A program made the position numbers and the translations under genes. From the NCBI RefSeq assembly GCF_000182565.1, contig NW_015971560.1, forward strand, positions 91,889 to 155,888: a DNA stretch of 64,000 bases, given 5' to 3'. Numbering within the stretch: position 1 is the first letter of the stretch; the number at the start of each line of letters is the position of its first letter. This document shows, piece after piece, positions 47,638 to 61,559 of the stretch. The notes below the pieces were generated by a model, which saw only the letters and a list, made by a program, of their open reading frames with translations, did no database searches and was not told the DNA's origin. The stretch is from Spizellomyces punctatus DAOM BR117. Its lineage: Eukaryota > Chytridiomycota > Chytridiomycetes > Spizellomycetales > Spizellomycetaceae.

Positions 47638-50600
47638 ATGGATTCCGATGACGAAGAGTTTTTCGACGCGCATACGGTGGAAGATGGCGGTTCTAATACT
47701 CTTACACGCGCCCCTGCTACTACTCTTCCGTCCCTCGTCTCCAATTCACCAACCCCACCATCACCCCCGTTAGTCACAAGCCTCCCTCGCCTCCTCCCAG
47801 GCTCCGAACGCCTTCCGCAACCGGTTCCCGGACGTCAGCTGGGGGCATCGCTCTCAGACGACGACACCAATAGCACGTTAGAGAATGGTAATGCTGGGTA
47901 GGTGGCGAGAGTCACAAGAGTAAGACTGATTATCAACCCTGTTTGGGGTCAGTACGGACTCGCGAGGAGTAGATGGAGCTGCAAGTGACAGGGAGTCTCA
48001 ACTACTCTCTCTACTTATTATAGCGTACCTCTCAACGATATGGTGTCAGTTAGCGATGCTTCACCAAAACCCCCGATGATTCAGTTACAAGCCCCGAACG
48101 CCCGCAAATCTGCACCTCTACAGCTCGATTCAGAGGATGCAGACTCTAGTTCACAAATGTCCGTGCCTCGTGCTCCATCACGACAAAAGTCTCCCTCTAC
48201 CACATCGACTGAGTCACGGTCTGCCCGTACTCTGCGGACAACTCATATGGATCCTGTTACCGCTCATTTGGAGGGCATAGTAGATACCTCAGCGACTACA
48301 ACGGTGCGTGCTCACTCGCAGGATTACACGCCTGAGCCGTCCTCTGAAGAAGATGACGGGGAGAGAATGGAGACGGAGAGGAAACAGCAATCATTGCCCC
48401 ACTTCAACCTTCCTGGACCTAAAGGAAAGAAGCATAAAGGTTTCTTCCAAAGATTTCGGAAAGGCAAGAAATCGGATTTTGAGGAGCATTTTGGCAGCCA
48501 GCTGTCTCTGCGTGATTTAGATGAGAATGGACTCGATGATGCCGACGGTGAAAGGATGAAGCACCATCTCGATATGCCCGAGACTGTTAAAGTAAAGACA
48601 AATCGAAAGGTCAAGAAGGATTTCAACCATCTAACACGTGTCCAAGTGCTGGGTGGGGAGACACATTGCCTTCCTGAGGCGCCTGAACATGATCAAAATG
48701 TTGGCGACGGCGGATTTTCTATACGGCAAATTTTGGACGAGGATGCGGAAGTTAAAGGACCCATATGGGCAATGAGATTCAGTGACGACGGAAAATATCT
48801 CGTAGAAGGTGGACAAGATTCAATTTTACGAGCCTGGCGACTGGCAGCTCTGGCTACAGAGAATGCGGACAAATCTCATTGCGCAACTTCTTTTGACCGG
48901 AAGACACCCAGGATCCGCACGTGGGATAGCCACAAATGGCAGTCTGATGGGATTCCCAGTGGGAAACATGCAAAGGAAGGGTCCCACAGCTCTGATCGCA
49001 GCGACACAGAAGATTTTGTACATTCCAGGGAACACGTATTCGAACAACGCCCTTTTCGAATATATAGAGGGCACTCTGCACCGATTCTGGATGCAGCATG
49101 GTCCAGGAACGGCTTTATTGCCTCGGCTTCTATGGACAAGACGGTCCGGTTGTGGCACATCGACCGTGAGGAATGCCTATGCAGTTTCCTTCATAACGGT
49201 TGTGTTACAAGCGTGTGTTTTCATCCGTTGGATGATCGATATCTGCTTACTGGTTCCCTCGACTCGCGGATCAGGGTATGGTCCCTCGAAGAAAAGCGAG
49301 TGTGCGCTTGGAATGAGACTCCTAATGGTAGCTATGTCACGGCAGTGTCGTTTACGAGAGATGGAACTCTATGCGCTGCTGGGACTTTTGACGGGGATTG
49401 TATATTCTATGAATTTGATGGGTTAAAGTACAACACCCAAATCGAAGTGAGGTCTACTCGAGATCGCCACTCTAAACGAGCAAAAATTACGGGCATAGAA
49501 CCGCTACCATATCCGTGGCTTGGTGAAGATCGATTGCTGGTAACTTCGAATGATTCGCGCATTCGATTGTACAATGTTAGGGATAAGAGTCTGCATCGAA
49601 AGTATAAGGGTTTGGAGTGCCGGGCATCTCAAATCAAGGCGACTTTCTCAGACGACGGAAGATTCATTATAGCAGGATCCGAAGATCGCCAAGTGTACAT
49701 CTGGAATTTTTATCCCCAAGGGGGGCATGCTTCTCACGCTGGTGGTACTGGCCAGGCCGGTAATCAACCTGGCCTTTTGAGCGGTTTTATGCATTGGCAG
49801 AGCGACGCTAGTAGATCCGCATCTTGGGAGCGATTCATAGGTTCTACCGAAGCAGTGACATGCGCGATCTTTGCCCCAAAAGGTACAAGAGAAATCGTGT
49901 ATGGGGATATTGCCCGAGGAAATTCGGAGATTGACACTGTCTCGGTGCACGATATGATGACGGACAATACTGATGGGGCGTTGATTGTGATTGGTGATAT
50001 GTTGGGCAGAATCCGTGTATTTCAGAACAACGTTGAGCCCGGCGGTGGTGAAGGAACAGCCACTTTGTCACCACATCAGGTCGGCATGTCTCATGAAATT
50101 GATGATAAGGTTGAAAGAGCGTCCACCGTCTCGCGACATTCGACCGTCAAAACATCTAGTAGTCGGCTTTCCACACCCCTCGGCCCCTCATCCCCCATGA
50201 AGTCAACCCCTCCCACGGGAATGAGAAGATCAGCATCTGAACTTGCCGGCCACGTACAGTCGCTTCAGGCCGAAGCAAGTCCGCGCTCAATGACTCCTCC
50301 AGCTGCATTCCGCCCGCAAACTGAGGGATGGCCTGAAACACACTTCTTGCCGCGAACATCTGCGCCTCGCAACAGCGTGACAGAGCGGCATCCTGCTACT
50401 GTCGACGACACCATTTCTGGACCCGCTTCAGCGCCAATAGAGACATTAAGGCATGCCGATTTAGGGTCGCCTAGTACTGACGAAACAAAAGCTAATTTAT
50501 CTGGAAGAAATAGCCATGGTGGGAGAGCTCGAAGCGCTTCCTATTCCGATAGAAGCCATGTCAATGTGATGTCATCTATCTCCGCTGAGAACTATACGTC

Positions 50601-50799
50601 GCCAGGAAGGAAACATGGAGAGACGGGATCTAAAGGACCCTCATATACGTCTCCCAGAGGCCATTTTAAGGATGATAGTATAGAAGAGGAGAAAGAGGAA
50701 TATCCTATTCAATGCAGTAAATGTTCACGGCGATTCATCAGGGGAGGAAGGGACAAGCTGAAGTGTCCAGGATGCGGCTCCTCGCTCGACCCGGGATAA
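47638..50799 (+). CDS. WDR44/Dgr2-like WD40 protein with C-terminal zinc ribbon
   Basis: Two exons, 47638-47897 and 48024-50799, sum to 3,036 nt (1,011 aa). The first ~330 residues are disordered and Ser/Pro-rich, with a basic patch (KGKKHKGFFQRFRKGKK). WD repeats begin at GPIWAMRFSDDGKYLVEGG and continue with IYRGHSAPILDAAWSRNGF, SASMDKTVRLW, VTSVCFHPLDDRYLLTGSLDSRIRVW and ATFSDDGRFIIAGSEDRQVYIW. A long Ser/Thr-rich tail follows. The last 30 residues form a zinc-ribbon-like motif, CSKC then CPGC. The WD order matches WDR44 (a Rab11 effector in animals) and yeast Dgr2/Ymr102c. Rab binding here is not shown by the sequence. Confidence 0.82.
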
Positions 50800-51036
50800 A
50801 GAGAAGACCGCTGAATACATGAATTATTTAATATTCTCGTGAAATATCTGATGCAGATAATTTTTCTATTTGAAATGTCTGTGTAAACATCATCTAATTG
50901 AGTGCATACGTGCCATGCATGACAAATATTGAGTGCTTACAAGACAGACGCGTCCAGCGACGCGCTCTTGGTGTGCGCAGCAAATCCATTCCCGTTGCTT
51001 GTGTACAGAATCCTCCCTCCTACCCACATTTTTGAC

Positions 51037-53753
51037 ATGAACCACGACGACAATTCCTCTGACTCCTTGGATTTTTTTTTAGAAGATGATGACATCCGAC
51101 TGATTGAGAAAATCGGGATAAATCCTTGCGATACTTCAATACGTACGCGATCGCCCCTCTTTGGATCGATAAACTTTGATTATGACGGGAATCCTTCCCA
51201 TACATCCACGTCGCGGGGGACAGCCTCTTCGTGTCGCATGGAACAGGTGTTGAGCGCTTTGGAAGAGCAGGCTAGCGCCATCCAATCGCTACGAAAGACC
51301 TTGGAAGGGATTAAAGGTCCATCCTCTGAGGTCAACTGGGAAACCTTCGGCGGCTTAGGAGGGATTGCAAGGCGCGTACAAAGACTCGAGGGTACAATAG
51401 AGCGGTTGGCTAGTAGCAGCGGAACGCCTATAGAGGCGTCACTTTCTTCCTCTAATGAATCAGAATTATGTCCTGAGAGAAGACGTGGACGTTCCACATC
51501 TATTGAAATAATTCCAGCGACTCAAGTGCATATGGGCGACAAGGTAGTCACAGCTGAAATCCCGACCACATATATAGGCGGAATACCCAATGCTGATGAC
51601 TTGAGAACGCTTATTGCACGAACTGTTGAAGAGAATGTCAGACCAATGATTGATGACGCGATAGCTGATCTACGTCGTGAATGGAATGTACGGACTGTTA
51701 AAGAGAGTGTCAGACCAATGATTGATGAAGCAAAAGATGATCTACGTCATGAATGGAACGTATGGACTCTTCAAGAGAGTCTCAAACCGATGATTGATGA
51801 CGCGAAGGCTGATCTACGGCGTGAATGGAATGTACGGACTGTTGAACAGAGTATCAGACCAATGATTGATGAAGCAAAAGATGATCTACGTCATGAATGG
51901 AATGTATGGACTCTTCAAGAGAGTATCAAACCGATGATCGATGACGCGAAGGCTGATCTTCGTCGTGAATGGAATGTACGGGCTGTTGAAGAGGATATCA
52001 AGACAATGATTGATGACGCGAAAGCTGATCTACGTCGTCAATGGAATGCCCGGACCATTCAAGAGAGCATTAAACCAATGATTGATCATGCGAAAGCCGA
52101 TTTGCGTCGGGAATGGAATGTCCGGACTGTTGAACAGACTATCAAACCAATGATTGATGAAGCGAAAGCTGATCTGCGTCGTGAATTGATACATTCCATG
52201 CCTTCGCTCGGCGGTCCTATTCCACAGGATTCGTCAATCTTTGGAGGTAAAATCTCGGCTGGCGCTACGGATGAAGGTGCTAAGAGACCCGCGGTAATCC
52301 CTACGTGCGGGACAGGGTTGGTCGGCGATGTTGGCGACGTACGACGAAAGTTGGACAAGAAGGTAGATACCGTCGTGTTGGAAGAGCTAATGCGACATAT
52401 TCCGACGCGCGATGAGGTGAAGCGCCTTGTTCAGGAGCTTGTAGATGCTCGACCAGCGACTATCGGCGAGCAGGATATTTTCCCAATCCTTCTCAGGCTG
52501 CAGCGTGAGTCTACCGCGTCCGGCAAAGACGGCAGCGGACAAAATCAAGCCTCCAAGTCCTCGGCACAAAGGGAGGACTCTGATGCATCCCGTGAATGGA
52601 AACATCTGCTTGATGAGCTGCTACCGGATATTCGCGTCTGCGTCAGCGAGATGATTGCTGACAAAGAGGTTACCATCACACACAACCTAGAGATGAAGAT
52701 TATCAAACTCCAAAGAGAACTCTTAGAATTCATACCAATAGATAGGAAAAACCGCAAAGGCGAGGTACAGCACTTACGAAAAGAAGTAGAGAATAAAGTG
52801 CGCAAGGATCTTAAGGCGTGGCTTGAAAAAAGGATTACTCATATCCGGGAAGAAACCGTTGAACGAATTAAAAAAGTAACAGCCGACGTTCGCGAAGATA
52901 TAAACAATGTCACATCAGCGAGAGATTCGCCCGATTCCGCTTACTACGAACCACCGTATGAGAATGTTTCCAATGAAGATGAAGGCATAACACCTCACAG
53001 TGCGCTCGATCGCCTCTCACGGCGTCTGACACGCGAATTTGACGAGAAGTTGTTCCTGCTTTGTTCGGATTTGAGCACATGTAAATCTCTGTACGCGAAG
53101 CAGATTTCACAGCCCTTCCATCGCTGTGCGCAATGGTTGTGGAAGTCAGGTTGTTTAAAGTTTGGGAGTGCCATACCTTGGAATTATGAGACTTTAAATA
53201 CGGGTAATTAGCTGAGTTTTGGTGCGTCCTTTCATAGTGTATGGTGTGCCTTCTTGGCTTTGGTGGGAGCTAGTGTGCAGACGTTCACGTTAGATTTCTG
53301 ACCTGGCCCCCTTCTTTTTCTTATCCAGACCGTGATAACTTCCTGTGGGAAAAAGACCAGACTAGTATTCGAATTGGTGAACCAGGGCTCTATGAAATCA
53401 CATTTGCCTTCTTCACAAAAGCCAAGCCATCAGTTCAGTTGGTAGTGAATGGTGAATCGGTTCTTTCTGCAATCAATTCCCCATCCTATGTCGTACATCA
53501 TTCGTCTGGCTTTGTGGTAGACGGTGATGGGAGAATTGAGCCAGGGACGGTTACCGGAATAAGCTTACTGGTATGTACATGTCCATTACCGATATTTGCG
53601 ACCCATCTCATTTGTTTCTGACCTCTATTGGACGCTGATGGGCGCACATAGGATTTCTTGGCTTTGCCGCCCAAATCTACATTATCTGTACATTATCACG
53701 GAGGGAAAAAGGGGATGTTGGGCCATGGATTCTTAGGACTAAGAAAACTTTAG
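51037..53753 (+). CDS. Repeat coiled-coil protein with C-terminal C1q/TNF-like domain
   Basis: Three exons, 51037-53203, 53329-53570 and 53652-53753, sum to 2,511 nt (836 aa). ATG 51037 is the first in frame; the longer frame upstream begins with TTG. N-terminus: acidic, no signal peptide (MNHDDNSSDSLDFF). Helix 1 is VLSALEEQASAIQSLRKTLE, then IARRVQRLEGTIERL. Residues about 195-386 are eight 24-residue repeats of PMIDDAKADLRREWNV type. Further charged helices follow to about residue 690. The C-terminal ~120 residues look like a jelly-roll: IRIGEPGLYEITFAFF, VQLVVNGESVLSA, DFLALPPKSTLSVHYHG and GFLGLRKL, reminiscent of C1q/TNF. Function unknown; a trimeric stalk-and-head scaffold inside the cell is my inference. 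Confidence 0.75.
51619..52194 (+). repeat. Eight tandem 72-bp coding repeats (24-aa helical unit)
   Basis: Eight units of exactly 72 bp lie in the open frame, spanning 576 bp. Units 2-3 and 4-5 are nearly identical as pairs (RHEWNVWTLQES occurs only there), so a 144-bp dimer was duplicated recently. The unit length is not a multiple of seven; three heptads plus a three-residue stutter would fit. Confidence 0.9.
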
Positions 53754-53886
53754 TGAATTCAGACTCTCTGCGCTTTCCGTTGTGACCTACCAACTCTTTT
53801 ACAGAAGTGACAAACAGATTTCATCGCTGAGGATTAATGAGCGCGTGTTTGACTATGTATTATCCCATCTAATTCCGTATACCTAT

Positions 53887-55700
53887 TTACAATTTGCTGG
53901 CAGCCATGCTAGTTTTACCCGCAGTCGACTGTTGGGACTGAAGGGCCTGGACCCACAACCGTAATCTATGGCGCTTCGGCTCGGCTCTACTCAGGTCCAC
54001 GTCCTGAAAGGCTTTCCGCTCTACAGATCCAAGAGCGGCAAAACGTTCACCTACCTGCTCTGCCGGCTCGGATGCCCCAAAGAAGACAACGTTGGCTGTC
54101 ATATCATCGCGGAAGCGCCTGCTATGCGGTGGCTGGATTTTTAACAATGTAGATATCATGAACGGATTCCCTCTTCCTAAGGCGTTCCGAATTAGGTGCG
54201 TAGCAGCATTATCATCGATCCAAGACCATTGGTCCCCGGCTCGGGTAGCCTCTTCCAAAAGGCTTGCACCCACAGTTGGAGCATCGGGAACCAAGGCGTG
54301 ACGTTGCATATAACCCGCGACAAGTTCAACACTCTGCTCGTTGCTCAATCGGTCCCAAATTCCGTCCGTTGCGAGAATCAGAAATTTGTCCGCAGTAGGA
54401 TCAATCTCGTAGTGAGTTACTTCGGGTTCAGCTGTAACATAAGGTGGAGTATGGTAGTTCGCCCGATGTTGGCGAACGCGAAGTGCTTGCTGGTCTTCTG
54501 CTGGCCACTTGTATCGGGAGTCGCCTGAAATTACACCAAATGCATAAGGTTTGTAAATCAAAAATGCTCGTACGGGACGACCTTACCAAACGCCCTCGTT
54601 GGCATCAGTCCTCCCAACACGCGTCCGCGAACAATAACAGTGTCGCGTTCATGAGGATGTTCCTCCAATAGCCTTGCATGTTCCGCTGGATTTGCGGTCG
54701 TTTGATCTTCGCTTAGCGGAACTGCCTCGAAGCTACCATCACCTCGTCGCCGCCCGACCACAGCTCTACTGTCGCCGGTACAAGCGATGTACAAATCACG
54801 TCCCTCCATGTAGGCAACAATGGCACAGGAACCCGCAATGGCAGGCCGAAGCGCCGCTTGGATCCTTTCGTTTTGCGGAACCGACGGGTCAGGATCGATG
54901 CCTCCGTTGGTGATATCGGCATCCATGCGATTGAAGGCAGTTTTGAGGGCGTGGGTGACATGCTTCTTTCGCTCGGGCGTCTCGTTGCAGGCTGGGAGCT
55001 CGGATATGGCTTTGGCGACGTAGACCCCCAGGTATTTAGAAAGAACATCAGCACATTCTGTGCCGCTGTGCCCGTCAAAAACCCTGCGACGTGATGATAA
55101 GTGAAGGGTATGAGCGAGCGCAAAACAGGTGCATCCCTACCCCAATATCACTCCATTTCTGTGACGGTGCTCACTGTGGTAGTCTTCGATAGGCTGGTTG
55201 CTTGCGACCTGGTTCAAGTGGTAGGCAATAACGGGCGTCATTGTGACCGGGAGCTCCACTGATTCTCGTCCTTTACCAGCAGGAATCCACTTTCGTAAGC
55301 CTTTATGGCCTGCTTCGCTGTCACTTATGTCTGCCGCAAATAGTGTTTTCATATCTACCGCAAAGCTCTGTTCGTTTGCCTTCAAGATGCTATTTATTTG
55401 CTGCTCTGTTAACTGTTCTCCATGTACTTGACTGGATGTCTTCTCTGCCGTTTGGCTAGAGTTTGGCCTAGTAACATAATACATAACACCGGCGCATGCA
55501 GTTAGCACCCCCAATTTTGCTGCGTTTCGGGCTGTGAGGAAAGGAGACGGCTTTGTTGGGGCTGGTGGTGGAGAGCGTCCACTGGTTGTTGACAAGCGAA
55601 CGTGAATATTATACGATAGAGTTGAGCGGACGGACACGGAAGACAGTAATCGTGAGCACTTTGCTGCGCCTAGTTTGACACGAGAAAGGATGCGCTGCAT
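53887..55700 (-). CDS. Mitochondrial PP2C-type phosphatase, pyruvate dehydrogenase phosphatase-like
   Basis: Three or more exons from ATG 55700. The N-terminus is Arg/Ser-rich (MQRILSRVKLGAAKCSRLLSS) and is followed by a hydrophobic segment (AAKLGVLTACAGVMYYV). This suggests an inner-membrane-anchored mitochondrial protein. PP2C metal-binding motifs are complete: VFDGHSG, GSCAIVAYMEGRDLYIACTGDSRAVV, LSEDQTTANPAEHARL, GRVLGGLMPTRAFG, FLILATDGIWDRLS, and RDDMTANVVFF. The IEDYHSEHR stretch and the DNAATHLIRNALG insert match the PDP/Ptc5-Ptc6 branch. That branch dephosphorylates and activates pyruvate dehydrogenase. Yeast has several such enzymes, so the precise substrate is not certain. Confidence 0.87.
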
Positions 55701-55958
55701 GGTAGCTGGACAAGGTTTTGTGAAATGGGTGACAAAAGAGTTGATGGTGCAGGCGACGCGTTAGGCCTTTTCATGTTCCGATTTCTATTTTATTTCATAC
55801 TGTGGCGGTGATTGAAAATGGCACTAGAAATCATTATTATCCGGATTAATCCGGTTAATCATATCGCATAATCAGAACCCCCCTCTATCGCTCAGATTGG
55901 TGTGGCATGTATTGTAATGTTTTTTTTTTAAACTGCGGTGAGGCGCATGCCAAAGGTC

Positions 55959-55966
55959 TATAAAAG
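55959..55966 (+). promoter_or_regulatory. Canonical TATA box
   Basis: TATAAAAG followed by a G-run and a C/T-rich tract, the most classical TATA box I noticed in the window. It lies 89 bp before the ATG of the candidate gene at 56055. Transcription direction is inferred as plus. Confidence 0.55.
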
Positions 55967-56054
55967 GGGGGCCTTCTGTCTCTTTCCTCTTGACCCATCC
56001 TCGACTCTCGAAGCATCTGCGCAACGCTCACGCAGCACTCTCAAGTCCATCATC

Positions 56055-56319
56055 ATGAGAATGCCGCTCTGGTGCCGAGGACCTCGCCCTCCCGACAAAA
56101 ACAACATAACCCCTTGCTACTACTATATTGCTATGATCGCAGGTATGCATTATCTTTGTATTTTCCCACACGGATTATCCAGTCTAATTATTCTTAGTAT
56201 CTGAACATCCTCTGACTAAGAATTTCGGAATCAAGGGCTTAGTAGGATTTCTCTCGTGTGGTGGGCTTAGTTACCCAGTTAGAACAACCGTAATGTATTG
56301 CATGTGTAATTGGGCCTAG
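56055..56319 (+). CDS. Candidate small two-exon gene (69 aa), unrecognised
   Basis: ATG 56055 opens an exon to 56142, ending GCAG before GTATGC. A 55-nt intron ends TTCTTAG, and exon 2 runs 56198-56319. The sum is 210 nt. The frame is intact across the splice (IAVSEHPLTKNFG), and the product is Cys-rich at its C-terminus (SCGGLSYP, MYCMCNWA). The strong TATA box upstream supports transcription. No family is recognised, and the length is short enough to be chance. The start region resembles DNA at 61,235. Confidence 0.3.
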
Positions 56320-57211
56320 TGGTAGTTGGTTGGTTGTAAGGAGGGAATCACTTGGCTTTTCCGAACCAGTTATCGCTGGTTTATTCCCTGGTGTAGTAGC
56401 TAGTGCCAGTTTCTGTCACCTCTGCACTACTGTAGGAGCATAATAGCAAGAAAATCATCTTGGAGCATAACAGAACACACACAGCCGTTGCCTCCAACCT
56501 CTGCTCTAACGGGCTCAGAGACGAGTGGTCAAAGGCCTTACTGCGTGCATTATACAGGTTGATAGTCCAATCTGGAAGTAGGTTGAGTTTGCCATCACTG
56601 TGGAGGTGGGCATATTGGTTCAACGATAGTGAGCATTGTGGGCGAAAGTCTCAAGAAGAGTCGCCGCAAGTTGTGGGATAAGGCTTATGGCGTGATTGTT
56701 CTAGTATGACCACCTTGTATGCATAGCAGAAGCGAACGACATTGCCACCATGAAAGACTGTAACCAGTCTCTCCTCCATTCTCGGGTCTACCGTTCAAGT
56801 ACACCCTAGGCCCTTATATCCAACTTGTGGCCTACTGGTAGTTCCTACAGGACCTTGGTTGTCCTCTTAGAATATACATTATCAAGAGATATGACATATC
56901 AGGGCAATTCTCCTTTGAAGCAGGCCTAGCTTTCCTTTAAAGACACGGACGTCAATTGATGGCAAAATCACTCATAATTCTTCCTTGCGTTTGCGTAGTT
57001 TAGTGTAAGTCGTAGAAACTTTAGCCTGGCCTTGAGCTCGTCATTAAAATCTGAGAAAGTCAATGGTGCGGGTGCTAGAGAGACGGGAGACCGACCACCA
57101 GCCAGAGCACCAGCCACCGAGCTGACGTGTTGACGGTATCAAATAACAAGGGCGCCCTTCAAGTGTTAGCTCAGTGACGACTCTAAAATCTCTTCTTGAA
57201 AGGACAACACA

Positions 57212-58228
57212 ATGTCCGAGTTTGGAGATTTCGTAGCGACGGATGGCTCTAACCCAGCCAATACCTCTGCATTTCTGACATCAGATGATCCTGCCGCCGA
57301 TTTTCTGGCTCGAGAACAGGCTATCCTCGGAGCCGACGCTGCTTTATTCGGCAACGACCTGGTTGCGGCCACCCCAGCACCCGCTGCGTCTGACGCTGGG
57401 TTTGGAGCATTTGGAGGTGCGCCTGACAGCAGCTTTGTCATTCCAAATGGGTCGGACGTTGAGTTTGCCAGTGAGGTTGGTACGGACGAGATTCGCAGCT
57501 GTACATGCGTAAGCGGACGTTGTTAACAATCGGTACAGTCTGGATTTGGCGACGCCCCTTTCGCAGGAGATGCTGCTCCGTTGCCTTTTGAGCATACTGG
57601 TGCATCGTCGGTCGCCAGCTTCGGGAGTGTACCGGTACAGTCGCGTGAACCTGAACCGGAGCCGGAAATCGTTAGGTACAGCTTTACCGCGCGTCTCTCA
57701 TGGTTTGGATGGTGCACTTACTTACCTGTGCCCATGTCAGGCAGTGGAGGGAAGACTTCAATGCACGTGTGGCCGAACGTGACTCTCGATCGAAAGCTAA
57801 ACACGCAGAGACGTTGAATGCTGCGAAGGAGTCGCTGGAGCGATTTTACGCGGAATACAACGATAAGAAAACTAAGAGCATCAACAGAAACAAAGAACAA
57901 GAAAAGAATACCATAGCTGAACGAGATGATACCACTAGTGGAACCGTTTGGGTATGTTTGGCGGCTAGTCCTGTGCAGGACTGAAGCTCATCACATCACT
58001 CAACAGGATCGGGTTGTCAAACAAATTGAGATGACCACTCAGGCGTCATCTGCGACGTCCAGTAAAGGCAAGGTCGATCTAAAGCCTGGCAGACTTGCCG
58101 ACGAGAAGAGCAAAGATGCTAAAGCGGCGAAGCCTGTGACGAAGACGCGTGATACCACTCGCATGAAGCAGTTGCTGATGTCACTGAGAAAGGACTCTAA
58201 AGCTCCAGGAGTAGAAACTGCAGCTTGA
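57212..58228 (+). CDS. CLC1: Clathrin light chain
   Basis: Four exons, 57212-57475, 57539-57675, 57741-57951 and 58007-58228, sum to 834 nt (277 aa). N-terminus MSEFGDFV, then DPAADFLAREQAILG, the conserved EQAxLG-type segment of light chains. The middle carries the heavy-chain-binding helix: VRQWREDFNARVAERD, KHAETLNAAKESLERFYAEY. The C-terminal region is Lys/Thr-rich (DTTRMKQLLMSLRKDSKAPG). It binds the clathrin triskelion hub and regulates coat assembly at the plasma membrane and Golgi. It is convergent with the KAT6-like gene. Confidence 0.93.
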
Positions 58229-58372
58229 TACAGTTATATGTTGTCCCAATCATGTCGGTACATCATTCCAAAAATATAAAATCGGTCATTCATGTCTATG
58301 GAATGTATTTGATCAAGCATTGTTTCCCTACATATCACACCTCAATTCAGCTACCAGCAATTGTAACAAATT

Positions 58373-60911
<2,539 letters not shown>

Positions 60912-61234
60912 TCGGGTCACCAACTAGCACGGATGGTATGGAGATCCGTCGAGGGCAGTTTTGTGTGTCAGCGTGTTCGTGCTGGAATCGAATCATGTGA
61001 CCTTCATTAGACTTTTTTTAACAATTGGTTGCAACCAGCGCGCATATTGTGTGGGGAAATTCCAATGATGGTCCTATGGCATTCCAGCCATTTGTAGTGT
61101 GACATCGTAATGAAGATCAACATGAAAGACAGACGGAAACATTGCAGCTGCGATACGGATGTATCAACTTTGTTTTCTACGCACATCTCTCTCCCCAATC
61201 TTGTTATTCATCATCGAATTTCATCAAAACAATC

Positions 61235-61537
61235 ATGAGAAGAATGCCGATCTGTCGCAGAGGACTTTTGCCCACAATCACAACAATGAACGTGGGTGAT
61301 CCGCGCAACGCTCGTACTGGAAGCTCCTACGATCGCAGGTATTTCATTGAAGAATATCCCCATGCTTCTTGTCCAATCTGGTCCTCGTCTGCTAGTATCC
61401 AGATTACAACCGACAATGCGGGTTGGTTGGCGCCAGACCCAAGTGGTTCGATCCAAGCGGGTGGAATTCACTATTGTGTTGGCCAAATGTTTAAACAAAC
61501 TTCCGACGCAGCGCTGTCCTCCTCCGAATCGCGTTGA
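61235..61537 (+). CDS. Possible small ORF upstream of RER1, unrecognised
   Basis: An open frame from ATG 61235 (MRRMPICRRGLLPT) to a stop at about 61537, ending 22 bp before the RER1 start. It may instead be the transcribed 5' leader of RER1, because a good 3' splice site (TTCCAG) sits directly before the RER1 ATG. No family is recognised. Its beginning resembles the candidate gene at 56,055 (MR-MP followed by RG). Confidence 0.2.
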   Translation: MRRMPICRRGLLPTITTMNVGDPRNARTGSSYDRRYFIEEYPHASCPIWSSSASIQITTDNAGWLAPDPSGSIQAGGIHYCVGQMFKQTSDAALSSSESR

Positions 61538-61559
61538 ACGCCGTAACGTGGAGTTCCAG

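Larger units (their letters stand above)
55701..57211. other. Intergenic region holding a TATA box and a candidate small gene
   Basis: About 1.5 kb between the PP2C start and clathrin light chain, the longest gap except for the right end. The left 350 bp contain a canonical TATA box and candidate exons (listed separately). From about 56,320 to 57,200 I see only short frames with no recognisable similarity. Confidence 0.5.

Noticed and set aside
50929-51036. N-terminal extension of the repeat protein
   Set aside because: The frame begins with TTG; the first ATG is at 51037 and the extension shows no domain.
56381-56623. 80-codon minus-strand frame between PP2C and clathrin light chain
   Set aside because: I tried to read it as a retrotransposon fragment, but no conserved motif appears in any frame.
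60930-61005. Minus-strand GATTCGATTCC resembling a tRNA B box
   Set aside because: The flanking bases do not pair as a T-arm and no acceptor stem or A box is present.
61025-61036. GGTTGCAACC palindrome as an X-box
   Set aside because: It has no spacer and does not contain both RFX half-sites in the required form.
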